A DNA stretch of 64,000 nucleotides from Ascaphus truei. Its lineage: Eukaryota > Chordata > Amphibia > Anura > Ascaphidae. The notes below the pieces were generated by a model that was not told the origin of the DNA, did not search any database, and worked only from the letters and a program-made list of their open reading frames with translations. The stretch is from positions 57,942,880 to 58,006,879 of the forward strand of contig CM071570.1 in assembly GCA_036426205.1 (NCBI GenBank), given 5' to 3'. Within the stretch, counting starts at the first letter, position 1, and every line of letters starts with the position of its first letter. A program made the position numbers and the translations under genes. Below, one piece after another: positions 22,961 to 34,785 of this stretch.

Positions 22961-23499
22961 AATCCTTCAATCTAATGTCTTAAACAATTCTTTAAGTGTT
23001 GCAGTGAAAAGATTTGGTGACATGGTGTCTTCCTTCCATATCCCCCTGCTGATAGCTATCTTGCTTGTATCTTCATGTAATCTAATGGCATTCTCTTGAA
23101 TGTTCTTTATAATATCAATGTACAAAGCTGCAACATTTTGTCTTCTTAATGCATCTTGGAATGCTTTCGTGTAGACAGAATCAAATGCTTTTTCGGAATC
23201 TATAAATCGTAAATTGTGTAGTAGATCATATTCATTACTTCAGGAAATCACTTCTTGTATGACTTGGATATCATTGTTTCTAGTACGAAATCCCACCTGT
23301 TCTCTTGGCTGGGCAAAGTCTATGGTCTGTTGTAACCCATTAGTGAGTATCTGCACAAAAATCTTGTAAGTGATTGGAAGTAGACTGATTGATTGGTCTG
23401 CAGTTCCTGAGGTCTTCTTTGGCATGAATTTTGGGAAAATAAGAGCAAACCTTGGACCAAAATCAGAAAAAATCAATTGCCAGAGAATGTGTCCCATAG

Positions 23500-24590
23500 A
23501 ATGAAAAATTTAATTGATCAACAGCAACCAGCTACATAACGGGGCAAAGAAATCCGCCACCAACGTGTTTCGAGCGTGATGCTCTTTATCAAGGTGCATA
23601 ATATTTGTTACTTACCGGGTTCCTTAAGTACTCTCTGTTCGCGCCATTCGTACCTCTCCGTTCACTTCCTGGATACGTCTGGGGTGACGTCAGCGCCATA
23701 TAGCGTGCACTCAAACAAACAAAACTTTATTGACTACTAAGTAAAACAGACATACCGATACATAAACAAATTAAAAACGGAACCCAGAAAGTGAAAAGAC
23801 ACATACATTAATCCCTATAAAATAAACCAATAAACAAAATGAAGGATAAAAACATAAAATGATAAAAACTATATTAAAAACAAAAATACATGAAAGCATC
23901 TTATGAAGAGCATGATAAATAAGTTATATCCAATTCAAACATATAAAGATAAGCATAGGCTTAAATTAAAAATGTTCATAAAATACATGCTCATGTGAGT
24001 TAAGCTGTTTATGTGCTGGAGGCCAACACATTGGGATTGTGAGAATCATTTTCTAATCCTATAATTCCATCATAATGAGCCCATAGGTAGTATATAGAAA
24101 GAAAATGATGTCAAGTACTCCCAAACAAAGTGTATTCATTAATATATACAGTACATTGGTTAATATGAGCCATAAATGTTATGATATTATACAATTATAG
24201 CTTCTCTAAAAAAAAAAAATGAAATAGGCTGTATATTATTCTATTATATCTGATGTTAGGAAAGAAAATAATATAGATAGCATTAAATCCTACCAATGTA
24301 AAAAAAATTATATATATCAACATATATAAACTGAGGCACACCCTATTGGAGGATAATCGTTTTGAAGACCTAACAAAGGTGAGTTTATTACTCCTTTCTA
24401 TGCACACCAATTCATCCGTGTTGTTTTTCCACTTCGATATACATTTGTCTGAACACATAGATGTGTGGATTCTTACTACAGTGATCGTGAAATCCGGGCC
24501 AGCTAGTTGAAGCATAGTGGACCAGTGGTGTTACCATTATTTGGATAATTGGTCATATATACACGATACCCAAGGGTTATATACTGGACC
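23500..24590 (-). mobile_element. PLE-type non-coding insertion within the RTE LINE
   Basis: The region separates two RTE fragments and begins with a hammerhead-like motif on the minus strand (23556-23598). The rest is AT-rich with no recognised protein. Exact edges and target duplication are not resolved. Confidence 0.45.
23556..23598 (-). ncRNA. Hammerhead-like motif
   Basis: Minus strand: CACC, core TTGATAA (CTGATGA with two changes), one A, stem II GAGC/GCTC with loop ATCAC, GAAAC, AC, GTT, then GGTG, which pairs with CACC (23558-23561 against 23593-23596). Stem I and stem II both close perfectly. Two substitutions in the first core strand make cleavage doubtful. Confidence 0.5.
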
Positions 24591-25121
24591 TATCTCAATG
24601 TCCTTTAAATGATTTATTTTCTCAAACAAGTTATTGACCATATAGATAGAGCACCATACAGTCCTTGTACTTTGTCTTGAGGTCTTGTTTGTCTCCTTTC
24701 TTGTGGATGTGGAAACTATGGCATTACTCCATTGCTCTGAAATTTTTCTGTTCTTCAAGCAGCATGTAAAGAAGTTTGCAACATTTTTTTTCTACTTCTT
24801 CCTCAGTTTCTTTTAAGATTTTTGTTCTAATTCCATCTTCTCTTAGAACCTTCCCATTCTTTATGAATTGTATTGCTTTTGCCACTTCTTCTGGAAGGAC
24901 ACATGGAACATCATTGGTGGTTTCTTCTCGCTTGCCCTGGTTTATGTCCTGCTTCATCTATGTTTTAGTACAGTCATTTCATGTAAAAGTCCTCAACTCT
25001 CTTTACGATAAGTGCAAAGTCTTTTATTGTTGATCCATCGTCTTGTTTGAGTGTGATGATTGACTTTTTCTCAACCATAAGTCACTGCTTTGTCTTCTTT
25101 TAGCTTTTGATAGCTTCAATT

Positions 25122-25521
25122 CAGGGCCGGCTGTGAAAATTGCACAATTTCTTGCTGTCAGTATCCTGCCAAATTGTGTCACGTTACCATGACAACCATG
25201 TGACATTGCGACGTCATGCAGCGTCCTGTTATCATGGCAGCACAGCGCCACAGGACACCGTGTTGCAATGTTAATTGGATGCTGTATGACGTCGCAACAT
25301 CATGTGGCGTCCCATTGTCGAGGCAATGCCATTTGAGGTTACGGCGCCATGAGGAGGGATATTGATAGCAAGTGATCGTGCAGGAGAAGGTAAGAGAGTT
25401 ACAGAGGCCCCACGCTCTCCCCCAACAATCAGTTTAATTGTTGTGGGGAAGAGCGTGGGGCCTCAGTAACCACAAGGCCCAGTGCAGTGGCACCGATAAC
25501 ACCACCATCAAGCCGGCCCTG
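25122..25521. mobile_element. DNA transposon remnant with 11 bp TIRs
   Basis: A 400 bp element bounded by CAGGGCCGGCT and its exact reverse complement AGCCGGCCCTG. The interior holds repeated GACGTC/GCGTC-rich stretches but no ORF. No clear target duplication. The superfamily is uncertain; the CAGGGNCGG-type ends occur in hAT elements. Confidence 0.6.
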
Positions 25522-25697
25522 TTTAAATAGTCTTCTTTACTATATCAAAGCTACATCTTCAGTTATACGTTTGCAGATTGTCTTGCACAGATATATATAT
25601 ATTTATATACAAAACAAATGGGGCAGCCGGCACTCCCAATACCATAAACAGTTTGCGGTGCATGTCCTATACCAATAGTAAGAGAAAAGTAATCCAC

Positions 25698-25945
25698 TCC
25701 AGCAGGAGCAGACACAAGACAGCACTCAAAGGTAAGTAAGAAAACTTATATTCAAAAATAAACATAGCACAAACATGACCAACGTTTTGGTCCTCGTGGG
25801 ACCTTCCTTAGGGTGGTGCTCAAGCACCACTGTGAGGAAGGTCCCACAAGGACCGAAACGTTGGTCATGTTTGTGCTATGTTTATTTTTGAATACAAGTT
25901 TTTTTACTTACCTTTGAGTGCTGTCTTGTGTCTGCTCCTGCTGGA
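25698..25945. repeat. Near-perfect palindrome, 123 bp arms, 2 bp loop
   Basis: Arms 25698-25820 and 25823-25945 are reverse complements apart from a few substitutions. The centre is GTGGTGCT-CA-AGCACCAC. Each arm contains the block GGTCCCAC(A/G)AGGACC(G/A)AAACGTTGGTC, which resembles stem II, GAAAC and the start of stem III of the hammerhead-like motifs elsewhere in the window. It lies in the receptor intron, 590 bp upstream of exon 2. Confidence 0.85.
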
Positions 25946-25963
25946 TTATCATATTCATATTAT

Positions 25964-25967
<4 letters not shown>

Positions 25968-25999
<32 letters not shown>
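25968..25999. repeat. (CT)n microsatellite
   Basis: About 16 uninterrupted CT dinucleotides in the receptor intron, just after the palindrome. Confidence 0.95.
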
Positions 26000-26003
<4 letters not shown>

Positions 26004-26533
26004 TTTGGAAAAAGGTATTTTCAATATTAGCCATTTAGATAATTTGCATGAATATAAGGTACTGAGGCAGATTCATCAAGCACTGATGCTGGGTCTCGCA
26101 TACCTGCCATTTGTCTTACGATTGGGTACAATACCTTGCATTGGAGCCTAATGAATCCTGATGCTGTGATACAAAGGACTGAAAAGATAATTTTGCATCA
26201 ATTCGTCTGTCATAATTTATTTAACAATGAGCGCCTTGTACAATTAATACCTATTGTGTTATGTTTACAAAGTATTTTTTTTTATTTAGCAAAAAGATGT
26301 ATGCAACCATTATATACTACAGAAAAAAAGAGAGAGATTTATTTTTTTGTATTTTGAATCTAAAGGAGCAGTACACTGCACTTGCCAACTGTATAATTAT
26401 AATCATCTATTTTGAATGAATGATATCAGAGCAAATATAATTTCTTGCAGTGCATTATTTTCATATAATTAATAATTGTATGCAATCAAGGTGCAATTTT
26501 AGCGGATATAACAGCAGTATTTATATTTTGCAG

Positions 26534-27230
26534 GTATTTGGCAATCGTTCACCCACTGAGGCCTCGAATGAATTATCAAACTGCTACCTTCCTGATAACT
26601 TTGATTTGGATCGTATCTCTACTCATTGCTATACCTTCAGCTTACTTTGCTACGGAATCAGTCATATTCATTGACATAAGCCAAGAAAAGGTTTTCTGTG
26701 GTCAGGTATGGCCAGTTAATCAGCAGATCTACTATAAATCGTATTTTCTCTTTATTGGTGTCATAGAGTTTGTGGTCCCAGTTTTAACAATGACATTGTG
26801 TTATGCCAGTATCTCCCGAGAACTGTGGTTTAAAGCAGTTCCTGGTTTTCAGACCGAACAAATTCGGAAACGACTGCGTTGTCGCAGAAAAACTGTCTTG
26901 GTGCTGATGTGTATTCTCGCTGCTTATATTCTTTGCTGGGCTCCGTTTTATGGATTAACTCTTGTTCGTGATTTTTTCCCAACTATATTTTTGAAAGAGA
27001 AGCATTATCTTACAGCCTTCTACATCGTAGAATGTATTGCAATGTGCAACAGCATGATCAACACAATGTGCTTTGTGACTGTTAAAAATAACACTATGAA
27101 ATGTTTTAAGAAGATCATGCTACTAAAGTGGATATCTGCATACCATGAAAGCAAATCTAGTGCTGAATCAGAACTCAAGCCAAGTGCGCTGTCCGTCACA
27201 GGAGAGGTAAACAGCAGCAGATTAAATTAA
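26534..27230 (+). CDS. prokr1: Prokineticin receptor, coding exon 2 (residues 149-380) and stop
   Basis: The acceptor TTATATTTTGCAG ends at 26533. The exon begins G-TAT-TTG, restoring R149-Y150 of DRY and YLAIVHPL. It encodes TM4-TM7 and the cytoplasmic tail. C204 (KVFCGQ) in extracellular loop 2 pairs with C124. Intracellular loop 3 has the family signature [21 protein letters not shown]6 carries CWAPF (W284, P286). TM7 has NSMINT rather than a classic NPxxY, as is usual for these receptors. The total of 380 residues is close to the 384-393 of mammalian receptors. LRPRM and [11 protein letters not shown] favour PROKR1, NYQTAT resembles PROKR2, and the tail KSSAESELK fits either loosely. An amphibian-specific paralogue is possible. 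Confidence 0.9.
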
Positions 27231-27573
27231 AATGAATGTTTTTAAAATGTCTATATCATTTGTACATACTGTATGTAACATGTTTGCTATCTTTCATTTC
27301 CCTGGATATATTTAGTAGAAAACGCAACTATTATTTCAAGAAAAGGGTCCTGCACGCCAACAGGGCTTAAAAATATATATATTATGATTTGTTGTGATGC
27401 GTATGTTTTTAATTGAATGTATTATGAAATAAGATTTTTTTTTTAAAAAGGATACTTTTCTTGTATGAAATATTAATGCAAAAAATATACCAACAAATAC
27501 AAATGTTCTGCTTTTAATAGGATTTTTTTTCTTTTAATACATCTTGGGATTTATTTATTTTTTTGCACCAGTA

Positions 27574-27612
<39 letters not shown>

Positions 27613-28730
27613 CTGAGCATGAGTTTTCCTGGCATTTTGGTTTCAATTTTGCTCTGAATTGAAAGTTCATTCCAAATTTCAACTTAAACTTTTCAACAAG
27701 CTTCAAAGTTGTCAAAGTTTGATTCAAAACCCACAAACCTGCCCATAGTAAACATTTTCTTTTAAAATATAGCATTGCAGAATGTATGCACAGATGTATG
27801 ATTATAACACGTGAGAAAGTGAATTATGATTATCTATAAAATCAGATGATTTACCTTATTTGGTCTCATTTAAGTATGTTAGGAGTATAGTAGCTCTATT
27901 TACCTATAAACTTGTACAAAGTGAGCATTAATTTTTAAGTAAGCATTTAATCAATTAAGCAATTAATATATTTTAAGATATTGTCTTCTATGCTTTGTAT
28001 GATGTTTCTTTAACTCATTTTAATCATCATAATCCAGTAAACAGTGAATTTGTGCTATTAATATTATGTCAATATTAACATCTAATTGTGAATCAAGTAT
28101 TTTAATATTGTGTAATAGAATTATAATAGACTAATAGAATTATAAGACTAAAGACCTATAGTTAGACTTCTGACGGCTGATATTAAAGGTTAAATTGAAT
28201 AATATCTTAATGATAAAAAAACATTATGTATAAAACTCCTAAAATTTAATCTTAAGGTATAGCAAGAAACTAGACGCTAGACACAGAACTTTTTCCAAAC
28301 TCCTTTTTTGGTTCGATAAAGTGATGTGCTCACATATTAAAAAGGTATCTTTTAATGGTCTATTTACTACCTGGAGGTAATAATTATAGCACACAAATAA
28401 ATAATGGAGCATGGCTATTCTCATTTTGAATATTTCAATGTGCACCATATTACTATTGGTAAAAATAATACGTTATAGTTGAAATCATGCTTAACAAAGT
28501 ATTACTGCTTTTAATAAGTTGTACAGGCTATTTTCTTCAACTAAATGGCCCCTAAAAGAAAATAAACCCTGTTAATTTGGAAATATACATCTTATTTATT
28601 AACTAAAAAATGTACATTAAAATGTGTATTTTTCCTATTTTTCAATGCAATAAAATTTTTTTTTAAATTATTACATTTGTTTTATTGTGAATTACTTACC
28701 CTCATTGCTAAGTTGTGTTCCCTGGCCTTA
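27231..28730 (+). other. Receptor 3' UTR and downstream sequence
   Basis: AT-rich. A (AAT)n tract lies at 27573-27612. Candidate polyadenylation signals (AATAAA) are near 28560 and 28650; none closer to the stop codon is convincing, so the 3' end cannot be fixed. No other gene seen. Confidence 0.5.
27573..27612. repeat. (AAT)n microsatellite
   Basis: About 13 AAT units, possibly within the receptor 3' UTR. Confidence 0.95.
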
Positions 28731-30290
28731 GATCAATGATTCTCAAACCTCACCTCAGGGACCACAAGCTACGCCATGTTTAAGTAATCATCTTGTACCG
28801 TAACTGCACCTAATCTGTGAATGAGTAGACTGCTGGTTGGTTGTCCAATACATCGGTTCTGAGAACAACTGCTGATAATCATGGGATGAGAGTGGCAGAG
28901 TGCTTTACATGTAATAGGCAAATATAGGGGAGGTGGCCACTGGTAGGAATTGGTGTTAAACAAAATAAGTGAATGTTTGTGTGTATATACGGATTTAGAC
29001 AGACTTACTGTGCATGTTTCCACCACTGGCCGCTATCCTGCAACTGCTCCAATCCTGAATGGGTTAGCGCTTCGGGGAGTCCAATCCAGAAGCATGAACC
29101 CCCCCCCCACCCACACACACACACACAGCGTGATCGCAGCAGGCATTGTCCCCAGCGCTGCAGACTTTTGTTTTTTTGTCCGCGGCACTGGGGACAGTAA
29201 GTTTTACTACTGTAAGATCTGAAGAAGATCATAAACTTACAATGTATTGTCACATGTGGTGGCAGCAACACATAATATAAATAATTTCTAAATAAAATTA
29301 AACCAGCCAATGAAAAGGGCCTCCTCCTCGGCTGGCAAAATATACAGTATTAAAGATACACAAAAGACATTTCATTGTACCCAGTACAATACATAAACAC
29401 TGCCATAGCCTTTATCAAGACTTCTACCATTTTCCAAAAGGATTTCCAAAGTCTTCTTATTGCCTTCTTTACTTACGGTACGCACTACTAGATTGAGAAT
29501 AGTATTTGTCATGCTATTAGACTCGAAACTGGGCTTGTAAAAAATAAAAGCCCAGTGCATGATCTGTGAAATTCCTTGGTAGTGTTTTGAAATAGTGTTT
29601 CCCTTTAGTATTGAACCCTGAGATTTTATGTGCAAAATGACTGCTCTATCTAATACTTAATCATGGGTCACTTTGACTTCAACCAACTCTGTAACATACT
29701 GTACACATTTTTGCCAAAATGGCAAAGAACTTCATTCACTTGTTTGCAAAATGTACACATTATACAGTAGATTGTCTGTGTTAATACAGTATATTCAAGA
29801 AAGACATCACCCATACACCGTGCACATTCTATATATACTCTGTCACAGAGATCACAAGCAGTAAAAAGTTTAAATTCACCAACATTAAAAAAAAAGTGTT
29901 CATAGTGACTGCTATCAGGATTTTGCCAAGCAAAACGAGACCACATTTGATAGATTTTAGAAAGGAAATATATACAATTGTATGAAATGGACAGTAATAG
30001 CTTATACAGTATGTGAAATGTTATACTGTTTCTGTTTTTTTTCCATAAACTGAAAAATAACACACTTCATATAGATTAAAACCTATGTCCCACAATGAGC
30101 TTCCCAAACACTCCAGTGACTCTGTGGGTAGATGTTTGGTTTTACTCACTTGCCTTGAAAAGCTGTTTCCTTCCCACCACAAGTCACCAAAAGTCTCCTT
30201 AAAAAATCCCAGAAACATTTAAAAGAAAAGTATCAAATCCCCAATTCGGGATATTTCAGGTACATCCAAATTAGGAGCAGGAGGTACTAC
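28731..30290. other. Non-coding, nothing assigned
   Basis: Contains a poly-C/(CA)n tract at about 29100-29127 and several TACWGTA heptamers. Short ORFs have no recognisable similarity. Confidence 0.45.
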
Positions 30291-32507
30291 AGGAGCGCAG
30301 GATCTGTTCTTTGTTTTCCATAAAATGGGTTATTCCCTTTATCGGAAGGATCGAGCAAATAGAAGAGGAGGTGGAATATGCTTATATATTAAACCAGATC
30401 TAAAACCTATTATAAGGGAAGATGTTTATGAAGGGAATGGTGAAAATGTAGAGACCTTGTGGATAGAAATTAGCAGTGGAGGTAAACGTAGAAAGAAAAT
30501 GTTTGTAGGGATATGCTATAAACCACCAAATATCTTGTGAGATTTAGGAAGCTAAAATACTTTTGCAAATGGAGAAGACATCAAAACTAGGTCATGTTTG
30601 CATAATGGGGGATTTTAATCATCCAGACATACTGTAGACTGGTGCAATGAGATTAGCATTACAACAAAAGGAAACAGGTTTTTAAGGGTGCTTAAATATA
30701 GTTCATGACCTAAATAATTGAGGAACCAACCAGGAGAGGGGGCAATACTGGATTTGGTAATATCAAACAATGTAGAACTAATAACAAATATTCAAGTCCT
30801 GCAACATTTGGGTAATTGTGATTATAACATGGTCTCATTTGAAATAAATGATCAAAAAACAAATTACTTGGGTTCAACAAAGACCTTAAACTTTAGAAAG
30901 GCAGATTTTAATAAACTGAGGGTTAATCTACAAGGAGTACACTGGGAGGATGTTTTTGCAGGGGAAAATATAGAAGATAAATGGGCAGTCTTTAAAAATT
31001 GTTAGAAAAGCACATCTATCTGTGTATACCCTTGGGTAATAAGTATAAAAGAAACAAGTCAAACCCAATTTGACTAAATAAACAGGTAGGGTAGGAAATT
31101 GAAAAGAAGAGGCAGGCATTTAGATTCTTGAAGTCAGAAGGGATGGAGAAATAATATCAGAATTACAAGGAATGTAACAAAAATTTCTAAAGGGCAATCA
31201 AATTAGCAAAAATGGACAATAAAAAAAGAATTGCAATAGAAAGTAAGATCAACCCTAAAAAGTTTTTAAGTACCTTAATAACAAAAAAAAATCATAAAAG
31301 AAAATATAGGACCCCATTAGATGGGCAGACAGATGGGCAGACAGATTATTGGAGATAAGGAAAAAGGAGAGGTACTGTATTAAACAAAATCTTTGCCTCT
31401 GTGTTTACCAGGGAAGAATCAATTTCAATAGTAGTGCCGCAGGATGAAGCCATTCTCTATATTAATGAACAATTGGTTAACTGAGGATGAAGTTCATAGA
31501 TGGCTTGATATAATTGAAGTAAATAAGGCACCTAGCCTGGATGGCATACATCCAACAGTTCTTAAGGAGTAAGTTCAGTAATAGCCATACCATTGCATTT
31601 AATCTTCAAGGACTCCATTTCCACAGGCTCAGTACCACAAGATTGTCATAAAGCAGATATGATGCCTATGTTTAGAAAAGGAGCTAGATCACAACTGGGG
31701 AATTACAGACATGTAAGCCTGAATTCAATAGTGGGGAAGCTATTTGAAGGGATAATATTCAGGAAAACAAAATTATTAGTAATAGTCAGTATGGATTTCT
31801 GAAGGATAGAGCATACCAAACTAACCTTATTTGCTTCTTTGAGGAGGAAAGTAGGACTTTGGACCAAGGTAATGCAGTTGATGTGGTCTGCTTAGATTTT
31901 GCGAAGGCTTTTGATACAGTACTACACAAGAGGTTGGTGTACAAAATAAAAAAAAATTGGACTCAGTACAAATATATGCACCTGGATCGAAAACTGGTTG
32001 AAGGATAGACAACAGAGGATTGTCATAAATGGAACTTTTTCAAAGTCGTGAGTGGAGTACCTCGGGGATCGGTACTGGGACACTTGCTTTTTAACTTGAT
32101 TATTAATGACCTTGATGTTGGTATAGAGAGTAAAGTCTCTATCTTTGCTGATGACACTAATTTGTGTAAGGTAGTAGAATCAGAGCAGGATTTAATTTCT
32201 CTCCAGAAGGACTTGGGGAGACTGGAAACTTGGGCAGGTAAATGGCAAATGAGGTTTAATACAGATAAATGTAAGGTTATACATTTGGGAAGCAAGAATA
32301 AACAGGCGACTTACAAGTTAAATGAGGAAATATTAGGGGAATCCTTGATGAGAAGGATTTAGGAGTGCTTGTTGACAGCAGGCTTAGCAATAGTGCCCAA
32401 AGTCATGTACTGTAGTAGCTGCAAAGGCAAACAAGATCTTATCTTGCATTAAACGGGCAATGGATGGAAGGGAAGTAAGCATAATATGCCCCTTTATAAA
32501 GCGTTGG
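30291..32507 (+). pseudogene. CR1-type LINE, 5' part
   Basis: A collinear but frameshifted copy of a CR1 ORF2. Endonuclease blocks: RRGGGICLYIK at about 30360, ICYKPP at 30520, then GDFNHPDI at 30610, interrupted by a 5 bp CTGTA insertion before DWCNE. Linker: LDLVISNN at 30745. RT blocks: the FDTVLHKRL region near 31910, then GVPRGSVLGHLLFNL, FADDTNL (the catalytic ADD box, near 32150) and WQMRFNTDKCKVIHLGSKN. The C-terminal thumb continues to 32507, where a palindromic element interrupts it. Multiple stops and shifts. CR1 elements mobilise by target-primed reverse transcription; this one is dead. Confidence 0.75.
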
Positions 32508-33175
32508 TAAGAACACAATATGCAGCGAGGATGTAGAGGAGCACAGCAGCGTTTCTTGGCAGCATACCAGCTAGTGGATCGCCAAAATGAGGGTAACTCC
32601 AAACAGGGATATGTATAAAAGGATACTTTAATGGTCAGAGCAAAACAACAATGGTAGGGAGAAAGTCCTTTACGGACGAAACGCGTAGGTGCATCCCTAC
32701 CATTGTTGTTTTGCTCTGACCATTAAAGTACCCTTTTATACATATCCCTGTTTGGAGTTACCCTCATTTTGGCGATCCACTAGCTGGTATGCTGCCAAGA
32801 AACGCTGCTGTGCTCCTCTACATCCTCGCTGCTTGTGTTCACTCTGAGAGGACTGCACGCTGGAACGGATCCACTCATCAAGGACACCATCAAGGAAGGT
32901 AAAGGGCCTAGGCCCATTATACCATTACCCTCCAGTGCTGGACTGTTTGAACTATTTCCCCAGGGTGTAATATACCATTACTAGGAGACCTATTTTGGGG
33001 TACCCGCGTGGGCACCACCAGGCCTCTGGTTTTTCACCCTGGGATGTTATGGATGTTATGGATTATACTATATGTCCTTGAACTTGGATCCATTATGGTA
33101 TATGGAATTATCATTATATGAGCTATCTATGGTGATGCACCAAAACACCACTCACTTATCTAAGAACACAATATG
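32508..33175. mobile_element. Palindromic element with 15 bp target duplication, inserted in CR1
   Basis: TAAGAACACAATATG occurs at 32508-32522 and 33161-33175, exactly where the CR1 coding sequence breaks and resumes. The insert starts with a hairpin: arms 32522-32660 and 32694-32832 (139 bp each, very few mismatches) around a 33 bp loop that carries a hammerhead-like core. A 330 bp tail without ORF follows to 33160. This is a clean example of the palindromic, long-TSD class. Confidence 0.85.
32661..32693 (+). ncRNA. Hammerhead-like core in the loop of a 139 bp hairpin
   Basis: The loop contains stem II GTCC/GGAC with loop TTTAC, intact GAAAC, then GC and GTA. The first core strand reads GAGAA where CTGATGA is expected, so the catalytic core is incomplete. 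Stem I would have to come from the hairpin arms. Confidence 0.4.
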
Positions 33176-33565
33176 AACAGAAGAACATTATGGAGTACAA
33201 TTTTAGGCACAACTCCTTAGAAAAGACATTATGGAACTAGAGAGAGTGCAGACAAGAGCAACCAAATTAATAAAGGGGATGGACACTCTAATGTATGAGG
33301 AGAGGCTACCTAAATTAGATTTATTTACATTAGAAAAGAGGCATCTAGGAGGGGATAGGATAACTATATACAAATAAGTTAAAATGTGGAATTCATTACC
33401 TATGGAGACGTGATGGCAATTACAATAAATTTGTTCAAAAAAAGTTTGGACACCTTTTTAGAAAGGAAAGGTATACAGGGATATACCAAATAAGTAAACA
33501 CCAGAAGGATGTTGATCCAGGGAGTAATCTGATTGCCAATTCTTGGAGTCAGAAAGGAATTTATT
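33176..33565 (+). pseudogene. CR1-type LINE, 3' part
   Basis: Resumes the CR1 ORF directly after the palindromic insert (the block around RTQYEQ/MEYNF). It runs through the C-terminal region and the 3' block DVDPGSNLIANSWSQKGIYF typical of CR1 3' ends. Heavily diverged. Confidence 0.65.
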
Positions 33566-33879
33566 TTCTCTCTTATGACATACAAATGCAGCGGCCGTTA
33601 TTCGAACAAATCACGGAGCCGTTTTCGTGTCCGCTGGTGTACTCCACGAGGCATGAATGCAGCCAATCACCCCAGGCACACGTGTTTATCGCGGTTGCTT
33701 TGTTTGAATTTCATGGATTGTGTGCTATGAAATGCAATGAAATGAATAGTAATGTATACAGTACTGTGCTACTGTGTCAATTTCAGGTGTTTAAAAACCA
33801 GAACATTAAAATGCCATTTTCTGCACTCGCCTGCACTCACGTGTGAAGGCGGTACGGTTGGAAGAAATTGCGCGCCATC
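33566..33879. other. Unassigned insert with GC-rich ends
   Basis: Begins with GCAGCGGCCGTTATTCG near 33590 and lies between CR1 and the PLE remnant. It may be a DNA transposon, but matching ends were not found. Confidence 0.35.
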
Positions 33880-33933
33880 ACATGGATATTCCGAGGTATA
33901 CCTTGTGGGAAATTTAAAGTCTGTCAATATGTT

Positions 33934-34605
33934 TGTAACAGGGGACTTATCCCTGTTCAGTAATGTGCCTTTAATCCAGCAGTGTGGTTTTTAACCTCTG
34001 GTAGTTAATTACTAAACACCACCTGCCTGATTAGATGGCTTAGAAAGCCTGTCTTTTGAAACAGGAAGTGAGAACTCTTTAGCTGACACCTGAGCTGAAC
34101 TTGAAGACACACTTGTCTTGAGCTCTGCCAAAAGATAGCAGAGCTGCTTTCAAGACACAGGGAAAACTTCTAAACCTGTATGCTGACCAACCCTGAAGAC
34201 AAGGGAGCTGAAGCAGGGACAGTAAAGATTTTACCTCCAAACCACAAGGACCAAATAAGACTTCTAAAACCTGGATGCTGATATTTTCTGTGCACGCATG
34301 GGTGCGGTTCCAGGAGAGCAGAGAAGCTTACAAACAGATAAGACTTTTATTCTTCAGAGACTGCTTATATTTGCTTATTGCATGCTATGTTTTGGGGCTG
34401 GGGAGAAATGCTTGACTAGGGAGATGTGAATTGATTGCATAGTGTTTTCACTAGAAATACTCCCAAGTGAACGGAAGCTTTGTTCCCCCCCCTCCCCCTT
34501 GTTTGGATGTTTTCCTGATAAAAAGGAAAAGGCACAATAAAGCCTTATTATAATTTCACATTATAAAGCCTCCTAATTGCGTACCTCTGTGAACGTCCGT
34601 CCACA
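33934..34605. mobile_element. Solo LTR, 672 bp, 5 bp target duplication
   Basis: Begins TGTAACAG, ends GTCCACA, and is flanked by ATGTT on both sides (33929-33933, 34606-34610). It interrupts the PLE frame, which rejoins across it. It contains AATAAA near 34535. A 5 bp duplication and TG...CA ends indicate a single LTR left after recombination. Read on the plus strand, the polyadenylation signal near the 3' side suggests plus orientation. Ty3/gypsy or ERV origin is undecided. Confidence 0.85.
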
Positions 34606-34785
34606 ATGTTCAAAAAAACAAAACTTTAACCAACAGAGAAGATACTAAAGAATTTAAATTCCTTTCCCTTGTCACTTGCAACACAGATCACGTGATATAT
34701 ATGATCACCTGTGGATGTAATAAAAGATATGTGAGTCTAACTACTAGAGCATTCAAAATTAGGATGCTTGAGCATATTAGACATA

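Larger units (their letters stand above)
22240..25121 (-). pseudogene. RTE-type LINE, fragmented
   Basis: Minus-strand fragments appear in the correct order from high to low coordinate. At 24724-24957 is the pre-RT linker (VLPEEVAKAIQFIKNGKV). At 23200-23410 are RT fingers and palm (SISLLPITYKIFVQILTNGL, then a frame with FIDSEKAFDSV). At 22240-22512 is the C-terminal part (FLPVLTFGCEMWTL, then CMERCMLGITRKDK and LKWQWAGNI). These blocks are typical of RTE/BovB-like non-LTR retrotransposons. The copy has stops and shifts and is interrupted at about 22713-22980 and 23500-24590. It is antisense to the receptor gene within its intron. Confidence 0.65.

Noticed and set aside
31913..31919. TACAGTA heptamer in CR1 as a footprint
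   Set aside because: Here it is native coding sequence (Asp-Thr-Val-Leu in the FDTVLHK block), so it is not an insertion. It shows that not every heptamer is a scar.
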